Shown here in pieces: positions 17,113-26,355 of a stretch of 64,000 nt of DNA (position 1 is its first letter; every line of letters begins with the position of its first letter). Below the pieces are notes generated by a model. It was given only the letters and a program-made list of their open reading frames with translations. It made no database searches and was not told the origin of the DNA. A program made the position numbers and the translations under genes. The stretch is taken from assembly GCA_038228295.1 (NCBI GenBank), contig JBBRPH010000022.1:10375-74374 (forward strand), given 5' to 3'. This DNA comes from JAICKM01 sp038228295. GTDB taxonomy: Bacteria; Chloroflexota; Chloroflexia; QHBQ01; JAICKM01.

Positions 17113-19122
17113 ATGAAACGAGTGATCCTATTCAGCCTGATCTTGATCAGCCTACTGGCGAGCAGCGCAGCGCTGCCCGGTCAGGCGGCGATCGCGACTA
17201 ACATGGACCACGAAGCCCTGCCCACCGGCGCAACGGTGGAGACGGTGCTGGCGAACCTCAGTCCGGCGGTGGCGCTGGCTTTCGACCCTAGCGGGCGGCT
17301 GTTTTTCACCGAGAAAAGCGGCGCGGTGCGACTAGTGGCCGGCGGGGTACTGCAATCTGCACCGGTGATGCGCTTCGCCGTGGATACCTGCTCGGAGCGC
17401 GGGCTGCTCGGGCTGGCCCTCGACCCGCAATTCGCGGTCAACCACTTGGTCTATGTCTATTATAGCGGCGCCTCCGAGTGTGGGGCCACCAGCAACCGCG
17501 TGGTGCGCTTTACCGAAACCGACGGCGTGGGCCACGACCCGCAGACGATTTTCGAGTCGCGGCAGACCGCAGGCAACCATAACGGCGGCAGCATCCATTT
17601 TGGCCCCGACGGTAAGCTCTATGTCACGGTCGGCGACAATGCGAACGCGGCCAACGCGCAAGATCTGACGGTGACGAACGGCAAATTGCACCGCATCAAC
17701 CCCGACGGCAGCATCCCCACCGACAACCCGCACTTTGGCGCGGGCGCGCTACCCTCGCTGTTCGCCGTCGGTTTACGCAACAGCTTCGACTTCACCTTCG
17801 ACTCGCGCAGCAGCGCGATCTTCGCCAGTGAAAACGGCCCCAATTGCGACGACGAGACCAACCGCATCGTCGGTGGCTATAATTACGGCTGGCGCGCCGA
17901 TTACCCCTGCGATGATGCCGCGCCCGACCCGCACTACAACACCATCGCACCGCTTTGGTATGCGCCGCAGGGCGCGTGCTGTGTCGCGCCGACCGGTATC
18001 GAGGTCTACCGAGGCACGCGCGTGCCGGCCTGGACCGATAGCCTGTTCCAGTGCAACTACAATAACGGCGCACTCTTCCACTTTCGCCTGAATGCCGACC
18101 GGACCGCGATTATAGGTGCGGCAACGGTAGACGGCGTGAAATGCAACCTGAGCATTGTGAACGGCCCCGACGGCGCGCTATACTATTTAGAAGGCGGCGG
18201 CTATCAGGCGGCCACGCTCAAACGCATTACCGGCGCAGCGGCCGCCGCGCCCAGCGCGACTCCAGTCGGCAGCGCAGCAACTCCGATCCCGCCGACCCTT
18301 ACCCCGTTGCCGCCCACGCCCGCGTCGGGTGGGCCGCTGATTACGCTAGCTGATCCGCTGTTCTACACAGCCTGGGAGCGGGTGGATCGACCGGTACTGG
18401 AAGGGCGGGCGCTACGCTCATGGACGTGGGGACCGGTGGGCCATGCGGCGGTGCAGGAGCCGTTTGGCGAGGCTACTCGGCTGGTGCAGTATTTCGACAA
18501 GGGCCGCATGGAGCGCAACCCTATTGTCGGCGACGGCCCTAGTTTCGTCAGTAACGGCTTGCTGGTGGTGGAGATGTTGAGCGGGCGCATCCAGATCGGC
18601 CCGGCGCAGTACGAGACGCGCCCACCGCCGGCACTGCCGCTGGGCGGTGACGGCTCCGGCAACCCGGCCCCGTCGTATGCCGCGTTTGCGCGGGTGGCCT
18701 CACTGTCCGGCGAGAACCGAGCGACCGCCGCAGTAGGCACCGCCCTGACTGCGCATCTCGACGCCGACGGTACGGTGCATCCGGGCGCAGCACCCGCCTC
18801 AGCAGCGGTGGCGGCCTATCGTCCCGAAACCGGTCACAATATCCCCGATGTGTTCTACCGCTACCTGACCGCGAGCGGCCCGATCTACGACAACGGTTAT
18901 CACACCGCGCCGATCTATGACTGGGTAGCAACTGTTGGTTACCCGATCAGCGAAGCCTACTGGACGCGCATCACCATCGGCGGCACTACACAAGACGTGC
19001 TGGCGCAAGCCTACCAGCGCCAGATCCTGACCTACATCCCGGCCTACACCGCGCCCTGGAACGTGCAACTCGCTAACGTCGGCGCGACGTATTACCGCTG
19101 GCGCTATGGGCGGGCGCCGTAG
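17113..19122 (+). CDS. Secreted glucose/sorbosone dehydrogenase-like propeller protein with C-terminal extension
   Basis: An N-terminal signal peptide (about 1-25) leads to a six-bladed quinoprotein propeller of the soluble aldose-dehydrogenase family (about 40-375). The general-base His lies in AGNHNGGSIHFGPDGKLYV, and SENGPNCDDETN and YNYGWRADYPC are typical. This family oxidises sugars using PQQ in the periplasm or outside the cell. A Thr/Pro linker follows, then a ~250-residue C-terminal region with GHNIPDVFYRYL and NVGATYYRWRYG that recurs in Chloroflexota secreted proteins and has no assigned role. PQQ use is inferred; no pqq genes are in the window. Confidence 0.8.
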   Translation: MKRVILFSLILISLLASSAALPGQAAIATNMDHEALPTGATVETVLANLSPAVALAFDPSGRLFFTEKSGAVRLVAGGVLQSAPVMRFAVDTCSERGLLGLALDPQFAVNHLVYVYYSGASECGATSNRVVRFTETDGVGHDPQTIFESRQTAGNHNGGSIHFGPDGKLYVTVGDNANAANAQDLTVTNGKLHRINPDGSIPTDNPHFGAGALPSLFAVGLRNSFDFTFDSRSSAIFASENGPNCDDETNRIVGGYNYGWRADYPCDDAAPDPHYNTIAPLWYAPQGACCVAPTGIEVYRGTRVPAWTDSLFQCNYNNGALFHFRLNADRTAIIGAATVDGVKCNLSIVNGPDGALYYLEGGGYQAATLKRITGAAAAAPSATPVGSAATPIPPTLTPLPPTPASGGPLITLADPLFYTAWERVDRPVLEGRALRSWTWGPVGHAAVQEPFGEATRLVQYFDKGRMERNPIVGDGPSFVSNGLLVVEMLSGRIQIGPAQYETRPPPALPLGGDGSGNPAPSYAAFARVASLSGENRATAAVGTALTAHLDADGTVHPGAAPASAAVAAYRPETGHNIPDVFYRYLTASGPIYDNGYHTAPIYDWVATVGYPISEAYWTRITIGGTTQDVLAQAYQRQILTYIPAYTAPWNVQLANVGATYYRWRYGRAP

Positions 19123-19131
19123 AACTCCGAT

Positions 19132-20517
19132 CTACGGCGTGACCGCATAGCCCTGCGCCAGCCATGCCGCCATGCCGCCGGTGACGTTGTGGATTTGGGT
19201 GTAGCCCTGGCGACGTAGTAGACTGCCGGCGAGGCTGCTGCGGTAGCCGCTACCGCAGATCACAGCCAGAGGATGATCACGAGGCAGGTCAGCCGGCTCC
19301 GTAACGAGGCTATTGGCGAGGCGGTGAACCGCACCGGCGATATGCCCGCTCTGCCATTCGTCGGCGTTACGTACATCAACTACTTGCAGCGGTGTGGCCG
19401 AGTCGATCATTCTTTTCAAGGCGGCGACACTGATCTGCGCCACTGTAGCGACGGGCCGGCCGGCGGCAGTCCAGGCATCCATGCCGCCCGCCAGCACGCC
19501 CACTGCCCCGTCCAAGCCAATGCGGTGCAGTTGGGTGAGGGCGGCGGCGACATCCGTGGGTGCGGCGACTACCAGCAGCAGCGCATCCTCGGCGGACAAG
19601 GTCGAGCCGGCCCAGGTGGTGAAGCGATTATCGAGACCGACATTGATCGCGCCGACGACATGGCCCGCGCCGAAAGCCGTCGCCTCGCGTGTATCCAGCA
19701 CCGTGGTCTGCGGCTGGGCCACGCGGGCAGCGAATGCGGCGGGATCAAGCAGTGCCAGCGTAGGCGGCGCGCCGAGCGGCGGCCCGGCCTGATTGATCGG
19801 GCGCATTCGCGGGTAGTAGGCGGGGATCGTCGGCTGGTTGCTCAGCACAGCGCGCACGAACGCCGCCGGGCCGTCATGCTGCAAATAGGGATTGGTCGCC
19901 TTTTCGTAGCCGATGGTCGAAGTGCGCGTGCTGGAAATGGCGGCGCCGCACGACGAGCCGGCCCCATGCGTCGGTAGCACGATCACCGCGTCGCCCACCG
20001 GCAAGATCTTGTGGTGCAGGCTGTCGTAGAGTTGCGGAGCCAGTTTCGCGCCCAACGCCGGACCGAGCAGATCCGGCCGGCCCACCGACCCCACCAACAA
20101 ATCGCCGCCACTGAAGATCAGGGCGGGCAGCGTGGGACTGCGTTTGGTGTCATAGACCAGATAACAGAGGTGTTCGGGCGTGTGGCCGGGCGTTTCCAGC
20201 ACCCGCACCTGGAGTTCACCAAAACACAAGCGGTCGTCGTCGCGCAACGGCTGGTGGTCATAGCGCAAGCCCGCTGCGGCGCTGTGGCCGATCACGGCCC
20301 CGCAGGCGGCGGCCAACTCGCGGCTGCCCGACACATAATCATTGTGCAGGTGCGTCTCCAGGATATGCGTGATCCGCAACCCCCGATCCTGGGCCGTGCG
20401 CAAGTAATCGTCAATATCACGCTTGGGATCGACCACGAAAGCAACTCCGGCTTCGGTGGAACCGATCAGGTAGGAATAATGACCCAGGCTTTCGACATAA
20501 AATTGCTGTAGAAACAT
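19132..20517 (-). CDS. Persulfide dioxygenase-rhodanese (CstB/ETHE1-like)
   Basis: The 461-residue protein has a metallo-beta-lactamase domain (1-250) with ETHLHNDYVSG, as in persulfide dioxygenases that bind one iron. Two rhodanese domains follow. The first (about 260-350) lacks the active Cys; the second carries it in VICGSGYRSSLAG. This order, dioxygenase, inactive rhodanese, active rhodanese, matches CstB, which turns persulfides into thiosulfate during sulfide detoxification. The start ATG 20517 is set by GAGGAG upstream; the frame extends to 20595 without support. It is divergent from crcB. Confidence 0.85.
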   Translation of the reverse strand: MFLQQFYVESLGHYSYLIGSTEAGVAFVVDPKRDIDDYLRTAQDRGLRITHILETHLHNDYVSGSRELAAACGAVIGHSAAAGLRYDHQPLRDDDRLCFGELQVRVLETPGHTPEHLCYLVYDTKRSPTLPALIFSGGDLLVGSVGRPDLLGPALGAKLAPQLYDSLHHKILPVGDAVIVLPTHGAGSSCGAAISSTRTSTIGYEKATNPYLQHDGPAAFVRAVLSNQPTIPAYYPRMRPINQAGPPLGAPPTLALLDPAAFAARVAQPQTTVLDTREATAFGAGHVVGAINVGLDNRFTTWAGSTLSAEDALLLVVAAPTDVAAALTQLHRIGLDGAVGVLAGGMDAWTAAGRPVATVAQISVAALKRMIDSATPLQVVDVRNADEWQSGHIAGAVHRLANSLVTEPADLPRDHPLAVICGSGYRSSLAGSLLRRQGYTQIHNVTGGMAAWLAQGYAVTP

Positions 20518-20623
20518 GGGGGGTACGCTCCTCGCCTTTGAGGGGTGACAGGCCGCCGGCCCACAGGGGCCAAGAGTTACGCCCTCAGTGTACACCCTGG
20601 CCGCGCGCTTGGCAACCGCACGC

Positions 20624-20652
20624 TTGACGTAAACGCAGGCTTGCCGTATAAA
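20624..20652 (+). promoter_or_regulatory. Strong promoter giving a leaderless crcB transcript
   Basis: TTGACG (20624-20629), a 17-nt spacer and TATAAA (20647-20652) match the sigma70 consensus well. The crcB ATG starts 6 nt after the -10 box, so transcription should begin at or next to the start codon. There is no ribosome site and no fluoride riboswitch consensus in 20518-20658. Confidence 0.7.
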
Positions 20653-20658
20653 GCCGGT

Positions 20659-21048
20659 ATGCGAAACCCCTGGCTCGATTCGTTGCTCATTGGCCTCGGC
20701 GCGGTGGCCGGGGCCAATGCACGCTACTGGCTGACCACCCTATTCGTGGATCGCTTCGGCCCGACCTTTCCCTGGGGTACGCTGGTGATCAATGTCAGTG
20801 GCAGCCTACTGATCGGCCTGATCATGGCCGTGCTAACCACGCGCAACGAAAGCGATCCCACACTGCGCCTCCTGCTGGTGACGGGTTTCTTAGGTGCCTA
20901 CACCACGTTCTCGACTTATACGTATGACACGGTGCGCCTGTTCGCCGGGGGCGCGAACGGAGCCGCGCCGGCGAACGCGCTGGGCAGCATGGTGCTGGGC
21001 TTGGGCGCGGCGGCGTTGGGCCTGTGGCTGGGCAGCCGGCTAGCGTGA
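20659..21048 (+). CDS. crcB: Fluoride exporter CrcB/Fluc
   Basis: The 129-residue, four-helix membrane protein forms dual-topology dimers that let fluoride leave the cell. Signatures are PWGTLVINVSGSLLIG and TGFLGAYTTFSTYTYDT, with the conserved Asn and Phe-box residues. A single gene of this size fits a homodimer. The frame is open from 20545, but the ATG at 20659 matches the family N-terminus and sits right behind a strong promoter. The stop overlaps the GTG of the next gene (GTGA), so the two are translationally coupled. Confidence 0.9.
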   Translation: MRNPWLDSLLIGLGAVAGANARYWLTTLFVDRFGPTFPWGTLVINVSGSLLIGLIMAVLTTRNESDPTLRLLLVTGFLGAYTTFSTYTYDTVRLFAGGANGAAPANALGSMVLGLGAAALGLWLGSRLA

Positions 21049-21992
21049 CCCGACGCCGGCTGGGGGTGCTTGCGTTGCTGCTGCTGGGCGGCGCGGCGCT
21101 CGCATTGGGCTGGAGCCTGACCCGCCCGGCTCCGCGCCCGCTGGGAGCCGCCCTGCTCTGGCTGGCCGAGGACTCGGCGGGGCGTATTTATGCCGGCGAT
21201 GCCGAGCGCGATCTGATCTGGATTTTCGACAGCAGCGGGCGTGCGCTGGGCGTGCTGCGGCCTTTCGCGACGACAGTGGGCACGCCGGGGCCGGGTATTC
21301 AGCCACCCAACCGCAGCCGCGATCCCCTCGCCGCCGGCGAAGTCGAGTCGCGCTTTTGCGGATTGGCGGTGGATAGTGCCGACCATTTATATGTGGTAGA
21401 CCTCTTGCACCGCCGATTGCAGCAGTGGGATCGTAGCGGCCAATTACGCGCCGGTTGGCCGCTACCGCCCAATTACGTACCGGGGCCGGGCTGCCTAGCC
21501 GCCGCCGAGTCGGTCTACTTGGCCGACGGGCAAGGCATGATCTATCGCTACACGGATGGGCCGCCGCCGGTCGTGCTGGGGCCGGCGCGCCCACCGCTGC
21601 GCGGGCTGGCCGTGGCCGCCGACGGTGCGCTGCTGCTGTTGCACGACCGCAGCATGGAGCGCATCCCGCGCAGCGGCGCAGCAGCGGCCATCAGCCCGCT
21701 ACCTGCCCCAGCCACTGCGCTGCGCGTGCCTTACGGCGCGATCCTGGGCCGACACAACGGTGAGACGATGGTAGGCGACATCACCACCAGCCGGGTGCTG
21801 CGCTTCGACGCGCAAGGCACTGCCCTGCCGGCGTTCGGCAGCCCCAGCTTACTGCGTCGGGTCGGCGGCCTAGCCGAAGACCGCTACGGGCGCATCCTGG
21901 TCAGTGATCCCGCCACCCGCACGCTGCATCGCTTCCAGGCCGACGGCACACCCGATGTCGTCTGGACTAGCCCCGCCGAACCCGGCGAGTGA
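21045..21992 (+). CDS. Membrane-anchored NHL-repeat protein
   Basis: A hydrophobic N-terminal segment (LGVLALLLLGGAALALGW) anchors or exports this 315-residue protein. The rest has NHL/SMP-30-like beta-propeller blades, for example CGLAVDSADHLYVVDLLHRR and GLAEDRYGRILVSDPATRTL. Such propellers mostly bind proteins or ligands. The GTG at 21045 overlaps the crcB stop codon by four bases, which ties its expression to fluoride export; the functional link is unknown. An open frame begins at 21024, but the coupled GTG gives the better signal sequence. Confidence 0.7.
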   Translation: MTRRRLGVLALLLLGGAALALGWSLTRPAPRPLGAALLWLAEDSAGRIYAGDAERDLIWIFDSSGRALGVLRPFATTVGTPGPGIQPPNRSRDPLAAGEVESRFCGLAVDSADHLYVVDLLHRRLQQWDRSGQLRAGWPLPPNYVPGPGCLAAAESVYLADGQGMIYRYTDGPPPVVLGPARPPLRGLAVAADGALLLLHDRSMERIPRSGAAAAISPLPAPATALRVPYGAILGRHNGETMVGDITTSRVLRFDAQGTALPAFGSPSLLRRVGGLAEDRYGRILVSDPATRTLHRFQADGTPDVVWTSPAEPGE

Positions 21993-22139
21993 GGCGATAG
22001 CGGGCGGCTACCGGCAGCGGTTGGTAGCGCGCCCCCCACTGCACACCACCGTCTAACGTGCTATACTGTTGCTACATAATTATCACCATACCTCCGACGC
22101 CTGCTTACGTTTTATGTGTTATGCACGGGAGAAGCCGCT

Positions 22140-23345
22140 ATGTCCGAGCCTCGACCACCCACCGTCCTTTGCCTAGCAAGTTATGAGAAAGGGTACGCTT
22201 TTTTGCGTGAGTGCAAGCGCGAAGGCTGCCGGGTGCTGCTGCTGACCCTCGAAAGGCTGGCCGAGGGTGAGTGGCCGCGCGACTGCATTGATGAAGTTCA
22301 CCTGATGCCCAGCCTAGCGCAACGCCAAGACGTGATTCATGCCGTCAGCTATTTGGCGCGACACCAGCCGATTGACCGCATCGTGCCGCTTGACGATTAC
22401 GACGTAGAGACCGCCGCCGCGTTGCGCGAGCACCTACGCTGCCCCGGCATGGGCGACACCACGGCCCGCTTTTTCCGCGATAAGCTCGCCATGCGCGTGC
22501 AGGCGCAGGACCGGGGCATTCTGGTGCCGTCGTTTGTCCATGTGCTGAACTATGAGCGGGTGGCCGCATGGATGGAGCACACCCCCGCGCCGTGGGTGCT
22601 GAAGCCGCGCTCCGAAGCCTCGGCGGTCGGCATCCAGAAGATCAATAACGCCGAGGATCTGTGGCCGCTGCTGGATAAATTGGGTGACCGCCAATCATAT
22701 TATGTGCTGGAGCAATATATCGCCGGCGATGTATATCATGTGGATGCGATCAATGCGGAGCGCGAAGTGGTCTTCGCCCTGGCCCATCAATACGGCCACC
22801 CGCCGATGAACGTAGCGCACGAGGGCGGCATCTTCACCAGCCACACCCTACCACGCGACTCCGCCGACGCGCAAACGCTGCTCTCGTTGCACCGCGAGCT
22901 GATGCAGGCGCTCAACATGGTGCGTGGGGTAACGCACACCGAGTTTATCAAGGGCCGTGCCGATGGGCGCTTCTACTTTTTGGAGACCGCGGCACGTGTC
23001 GGCGGCGCGTATATCGCCGAGTCAGTCGAGGCAGCGACCGGCATCAACCTATGGGCCGAGTGGGCCAAGATCGAGGTGTCGGGTGGGACTACGCCTTATG
23101 TCGTGCCGCCCGCGCGTAGCGACTATGCCGGGCTGCTTGTCTCGCTGGCGCGCCAAGAGTGGCCCGACCTGAGTGCCTACACCGACCCGGAGATCGTCTG
23201 GCGCTTACATCGCAAAAACCACGCCGGCCTGGTGGTGGCCGCGCCCGATCCCGCCCACCTGGCCGCGCTGCTCGCCTCCTACACCCAGCGCTTTGCTGAC
23301 GACTTTTTCGCCACCCTGCCGCCGCCCACGAAGCCGACGAACTAA
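22140..23345 (+). CDS. ATP-grasp family ligase
   Basis: The 401-residue protein has an N-terminal nucleotide-like fold (TVLCLASYEKGYAFLRECKR) and a central ATP-grasp domain (about 105-320) with WVLKPRSEASAVGIQKI, LEQYIAGDVYHVDA and a metal-binding FLETAARVGGAY. It resembles the carbamoyl-phosphate-synthase-L/D-Ala ligase type that joins a carboxylate to an amine through an acyl phosphate. No substrate can be named. A GGGAGA site precedes the ATG at 22140. It stands alone, 67 nt before an MBL gene on the same strand. Confidence 0.75.
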   Translation: MSEPRPPTVLCLASYEKGYAFLRECKREGCRVLLLTLERLAEGEWPRDCIDEVHLMPSLAQRQDVIHAVSYLARHQPIDRIVPLDDYDVETAAALREHLRCPGMGDTTARFFRDKLAMRVQAQDRGILVPSFVHVLNYERVAAWMEHTPAPWVLKPRSEASAVGIQKINNAEDLWPLLDKLGDRQSYYVLEQYIAGDVYHVDAINAEREVVFALAHQYGHPPMNVAHEGGIFTSHTLPRDSADAQTLLSLHRELMQALNMVRGVTHTEFIKGRADGRFYFLETAARVGGAYIAESVEAATGINLWAEWAKIEVSGGTTPYVVPPARSDYAGLLVSLARQEWPDLSAYTDPEIVWRLHRKNHAGLVVAAPDPAHLAALLASYTQRFADDFFATLPPPTKPTN

Positions 23346-23412
23346 TCCAGTCCGCCCATCGCACACCGTACCGTGGATGTACCTCTTTAACTTAGCACTA
23401 GGAGGTTCCGGG

Positions 23413-24351
23413 ATGAAAGCAACGCCAACTATACTGCCGGACACGGGCCTCCCGCAGCCGCCGCAACTTCAGGAAGTCGCCGACGGCATCTATGCGTATC
23501 TGCAACCCGATTGGACCTGGATGATCAACAACACAGGGTTCCTGGTCGGCTCCGACAGCGTGACGGTGGTGGATACCTGCGGCACTGAGCCGCGCACCCA
23601 AGCCTTTATCCAGGCTATCCGCACCGTCAGCGATCAGCCGCTCCGCACCCTGATCAACACGCATCATCACGGCGATCATACCTATGGGAATTGGCTGTTG
23701 CCGGAGGCGACCATCATCGCCCAGGACAAGTGTCGGCAGGCGGTCATCGCCAACGGCCTGAGCCTGCAACACCTGTTTCCCACCGCAAATTTTGGTGAGG
23801 TACGGGTCCAACCGCCGTTTGTCACGTTTGCCGAGGGGATTACCGTCTATGTGGACGCATTGCGGTTGGATGTGTTTCATCTCGGCCCAGCGCATACCAC
23901 CAACGATAGTGTGGTGTGGATCGCGGAGAAAAAGGTACTCTTTGCCGGCGATCTAGTATTTAAGAATTGTACCCCTTTTGTGTTGGAGGGGGCGATTGCG
24001 CCCTATTTTACGGCATTGGAACGGCTGCGCGCTTTAGGGACCGACACGATTGTACCGGGGCATGGGCCGGTTTGCGGCCCAGAGGCGTTAGACGAAGTGG
24101 CCGGGTATCTACGCTTTATTCAGGAGGTAGCCCACGCAGGGGTCGCGGCTGGACTCACCCCGTTGGAAGCAGCCCGTGCCACCGATCTCGGCCTCTATGC
24201 CGGGCTGTCGGACCCCGAGCGTATTGTGGGCAATCTCCACCGCGCCTACTCCGAGCTACGGGGCGAACCCGCCGGCACCCCCTTGCCCCTGCTGCCCATC
24301 GTGCGCGAGATGGAAGCCTATAGCGGGCATCCCGCGCGCTGCTTTGCCTGA
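23413..24351 (+). CDS. Metallo-beta-lactamase-fold hydrolase
   Basis: The 312-residue protein has the MBL metal motif THHHGDHTYGN, a later GPAHTTNDSVVW with a ligand His, an FAGDLVF aspartate and GHGPV. A GGAGG site 7 nt before the ATG at 23413 fixes the start, although the same frame is open upstream inside the ATP-grasp gene. It resembles the broad quinoprotein-relay/SoxH-like MBL group. The C-terminal ~80 residues are helical (GVAAGLTPLEAARATDLG). The substrate is unknown. Confidence 0.8.
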   Translation: MKATPTILPDTGLPQPPQLQEVADGIYAYLQPDWTWMINNTGFLVGSDSVTVVDTCGTEPRTQAFIQAIRTVSDQPLRTLINTHHHGDHTYGNWLLPEATIIAQDKCRQAVIANGLSLQHLFPTANFGEVRVQPPFVTFAEGITVYVDALRLDVFHLGPAHTTNDSVVWIAEKKVLFAGDLVFKNCTPFVLEGAIAPYFTALERLRALGTDTIVPGHGPVCGPEALDEVAGYLRFIQEVAHAGVAAGLTPLEAARATDLGLYAGLSDPERIVGNLHRAYSELRGEPAGTPLPLLPIVREMEAYSGHPARCFA

Positions 24352-24398
24352 AAGATCCGCTTTAGCAATGGACCCAACGCTGACAGCACTGTAGGCGA

Positions 24399-25634
24399 TT
24401 AAACCGGAAGCGCCGCTAGAGGCACCTCTGCGTCCATCGGCCGGCGACGAGCCAGCAGCAGCACAACAATACCCAGCGCGGTGAGAACGGCGGCGGCGGG
24501 GAAAACGGCGAACAGGCTCACCTGCGTGACCAGACTGCCCAGCGCGGGGCCGAGCGCCAAGCCGGCGTTGACCGGCAGGTAGGAGAAGGCCATCACCCGC
24601 CCGCGCACCGGAGCCGGGGTGGAGTTGGAGAGGACAGCAAAGGAGAGGGCGAACACACCGGAAGCCACACCGTTAATCGCCGCCCAAGCCGCCGCGAAAG
24701 TCACCAAATCGCCGGCGAAGAGAGGCAGCGGCCACAGCAGCACGGTGATCGCCGCGCCGATCAGCAGCACGCGCCACAGGCCCAATCGGTCGGCCAACGC
24801 GCCCATCAGCGGACTACAAACCAGCGTGGTCAAGCCGCCCGCACCCAGCACCCAGCCGACGGCCGTGCCCTGATCGGCACCGTGGTAGAGCCGCGCCACC
24901 GCCAGCGGCAGATAGGTGAGCGCCATCATCCAGCCGCCAAATAGCAGAAACAGTGCCGAAAACAGTACCCGCAAGCGGGGCGAGCGCCCGACGATGCCTA
25001 CCGAGTCCCAGGCCATCCCCAGCAGCGAGCCGCGGTTGGTTCCCACATAGTTGTCGCGATAGCCGAAGCCGGTCGCCAATACCACGCAGGCTAACAGGAC
25101 CACGTCTATACCCATCAACACCTGGAAGCCCCAATGATCCAGGATCGGCCCACCAAGCAGCGGACCGAGGAAGGCCGCCAGCGGTCCCGCCCCATTCATT
25201 ACCGAGAACGCCAGTGCGATGCGGCCCGGCGGTGTGCGTTCGGCCAACGTGGTCATCATCAGGCCACTGTTGCCGAGCGAGAAGTTTTGCACGGTACGCG
25301 CCAACAAAAACACCCAGACGTTGCCCGCCAACAGCGCCAGGAGGCCCGCCAGTAGGTGCGCCACAAACGAGCGCACGATCACGGGTTGGCGCGAGTAGCG
25401 GTCGGCCAGCGCGCCCCAGAACGGCAGCAACGGCAGCCCCACTAAGGTGGAGACGGCGGTGATCGTGCCGGTCCAACCTTTCACATCGTCAGGCGCAATG
25501 CCCAGGTGCGGGAGGTAGAGCGGTGTGAAAGCGGTGATTTGGCCCCAGAACATGGCTTCGACAAACGAGGCCACTGTGAACAAGGTCAACAACGGCAGCC
25601 AGCGCGGAGCAGCGACAGCGGCGGTGGGATTCAT
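24399..25634 (-). CDS. Major facilitator superfamily transporter
   Basis: The 411-residue protein has about twelve hydrophobic helices with the MFS-type loop LPFWGALADRYSRQPVIV between helices 2 and 3 and its repeat MGALADRLGLWRVLLIG in the second half. It is probably a drug or metabolite exporter; the substrate is not deducible. The ATG at 25634 has no good ribosome site but lies 6 nt after a TACAAT, a leaderless layout. It converges with the MBL gene across 47 nt. Confidence 0.85.
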   Translation of the reverse strand: MNPTAAVAAPRWLPLLTLFTVASFVEAMFWGQITAFTPLYLPHLGIAPDDVKGWTGTITAVSTLVGLPLLPFWGALADRYSRQPVIVRSFVAHLLAGLLALLAGNVWVFLLARTVQNFSLGNSGLMMTTLAERTPPGRIALAFSVMNGAGPLAAFLGPLLGGPILDHWGFQVLMGIDVVLLACVVLATGFGYRDNYVGTNRGSLLGMAWDSVGIVGRSPRLRVLFSALFLLFGGWMMALTYLPLAVARLYHGADQGTAVGWVLGAGGLTTLVCSPLMGALADRLGLWRVLLIGAAITVLLWPLPLFAGDLVTFAAAWAAINGVASGVFALSFAVLSNSTPAPVRGRVMAFSYLPVNAGLALGPALGSLVTQVSLFAVFPAAAVLTALGIVVLLLARRRPMDAEVPLAALPV

Positions 25635-25640
25635 ATTTCT

Positions 25641-25646
25641 ATTGTA
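25641..25646 (-). promoter_or_regulatory. Candidate leaderless -10 box for the MFS gene
   Basis: Minus-strand TACAAT ends 6 nt before the ATG at 25634. No -35 consensus lies at the right spacing; a TTGACA just upstream is too close to be its partner. Confidence 0.35.
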
Positions 25647-25790
25647 CCTGCGCTGTCAAGCGTCGGCGCACCCCTAAGCAGACACGACCTTTAGTTGCAC
25701 AGGTGTAGGTACTGGACGTCCGACCTATATTGTGCTATTCTACAACATAAATCATGGGCCACACAGATACCAATTGCAAAGGAGCTGTCT

Positions 25791-26240
25791 ATGCGCCGAA
25801 GTTTTCAATTTGAGCCGGTGAATCGCGGGGTCTTATGGACCCGGTTGAACCTGACCACGGCTCAATTAGCTGCCCTTTGTGATCTAACGACCCGCCAAGT
25901 CAGTTATTGGGCGCAGAAAGGCTACCTACCCCATTCACCGCAAAATCCTGACCGCTTTAACGGCGATGCCGCCGATATGTGTATCCTGATCAAGCAGGGG
26001 CTGAGTAGCGGATTCGGCCTGAGTCAGGCGGCGCGGTTGGCGCAGGCCCATCTAGCCGCCGAACTACGCGCCCAACCACAGATGGTAAACTTCGCCCCCC
26101 CGGCCCTGGCCGATATGCACGAAAAACTCGTCGGTGTGTCGGCTACCGTGCGTCTATTGCTGGAACTGATTGAGCCACAACTGCCGCCGCCGGATGCGGA
26201 GCGGATCACCGATAGCCTGGTCGCCGGCAACGGGCACTAA
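25791..26240 (+). CDS. MerR-like transcription regulator
   Basis: The 149-residue protein opens with a winged-helix DNA-binding region (LTTAQLAALCDLTTRQVSYW then AQKGYLPHS), as in the MerR family, followed by helices (LIKQGLSSGFGLSQAARLA) and a C-terminal helix that may dimerise. No Cys metal-sensing cluster is seen. AAGGAG precedes the ATG at 25791. A weak promoter candidate, TGGACG-17 nt-TATTCT, lies upstream. It is divergent from the MFS gene, which it may regulate; the downstream disordered protein is another possible target. Confidence 0.7.
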   Translation: MRRSFQFEPVNRGVLWTRLNLTTAQLAALCDLTTRQVSYWAQKGYLPHSPQNPDRFNGDAADMCILIKQGLSSGFGLSQAARLAQAHLAAELRAQPQMVNFAPPALADMHEKLVGVSATVRLLLELIEPQLPPPDAERITDSLVAGNGH

Positions 26241-26355
26241 CCCGGCATAGTTCTTGCATTGGTTCTAATCTATACCCGTCCGGCGGGCCGTGTCGTCCTT
26301 CGCTCTCCGGCGGACAACCCACCCGGCGGCGACTGATAGAGGAGGAACTCAAGCA

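Noticed and set aside
20518..20658. Fluoride riboswitch before crcB
   Set aside because: No conserved GGnGATGG/pseudoknot pattern is seen and the promoter leaves no leader.
25635..25660. TTGACA upstream of the MFS gene as its -35 box
   Set aside because: It is only 7 nt from TACAAT; at 17 nt spacing the -10 would overlap the start codon.
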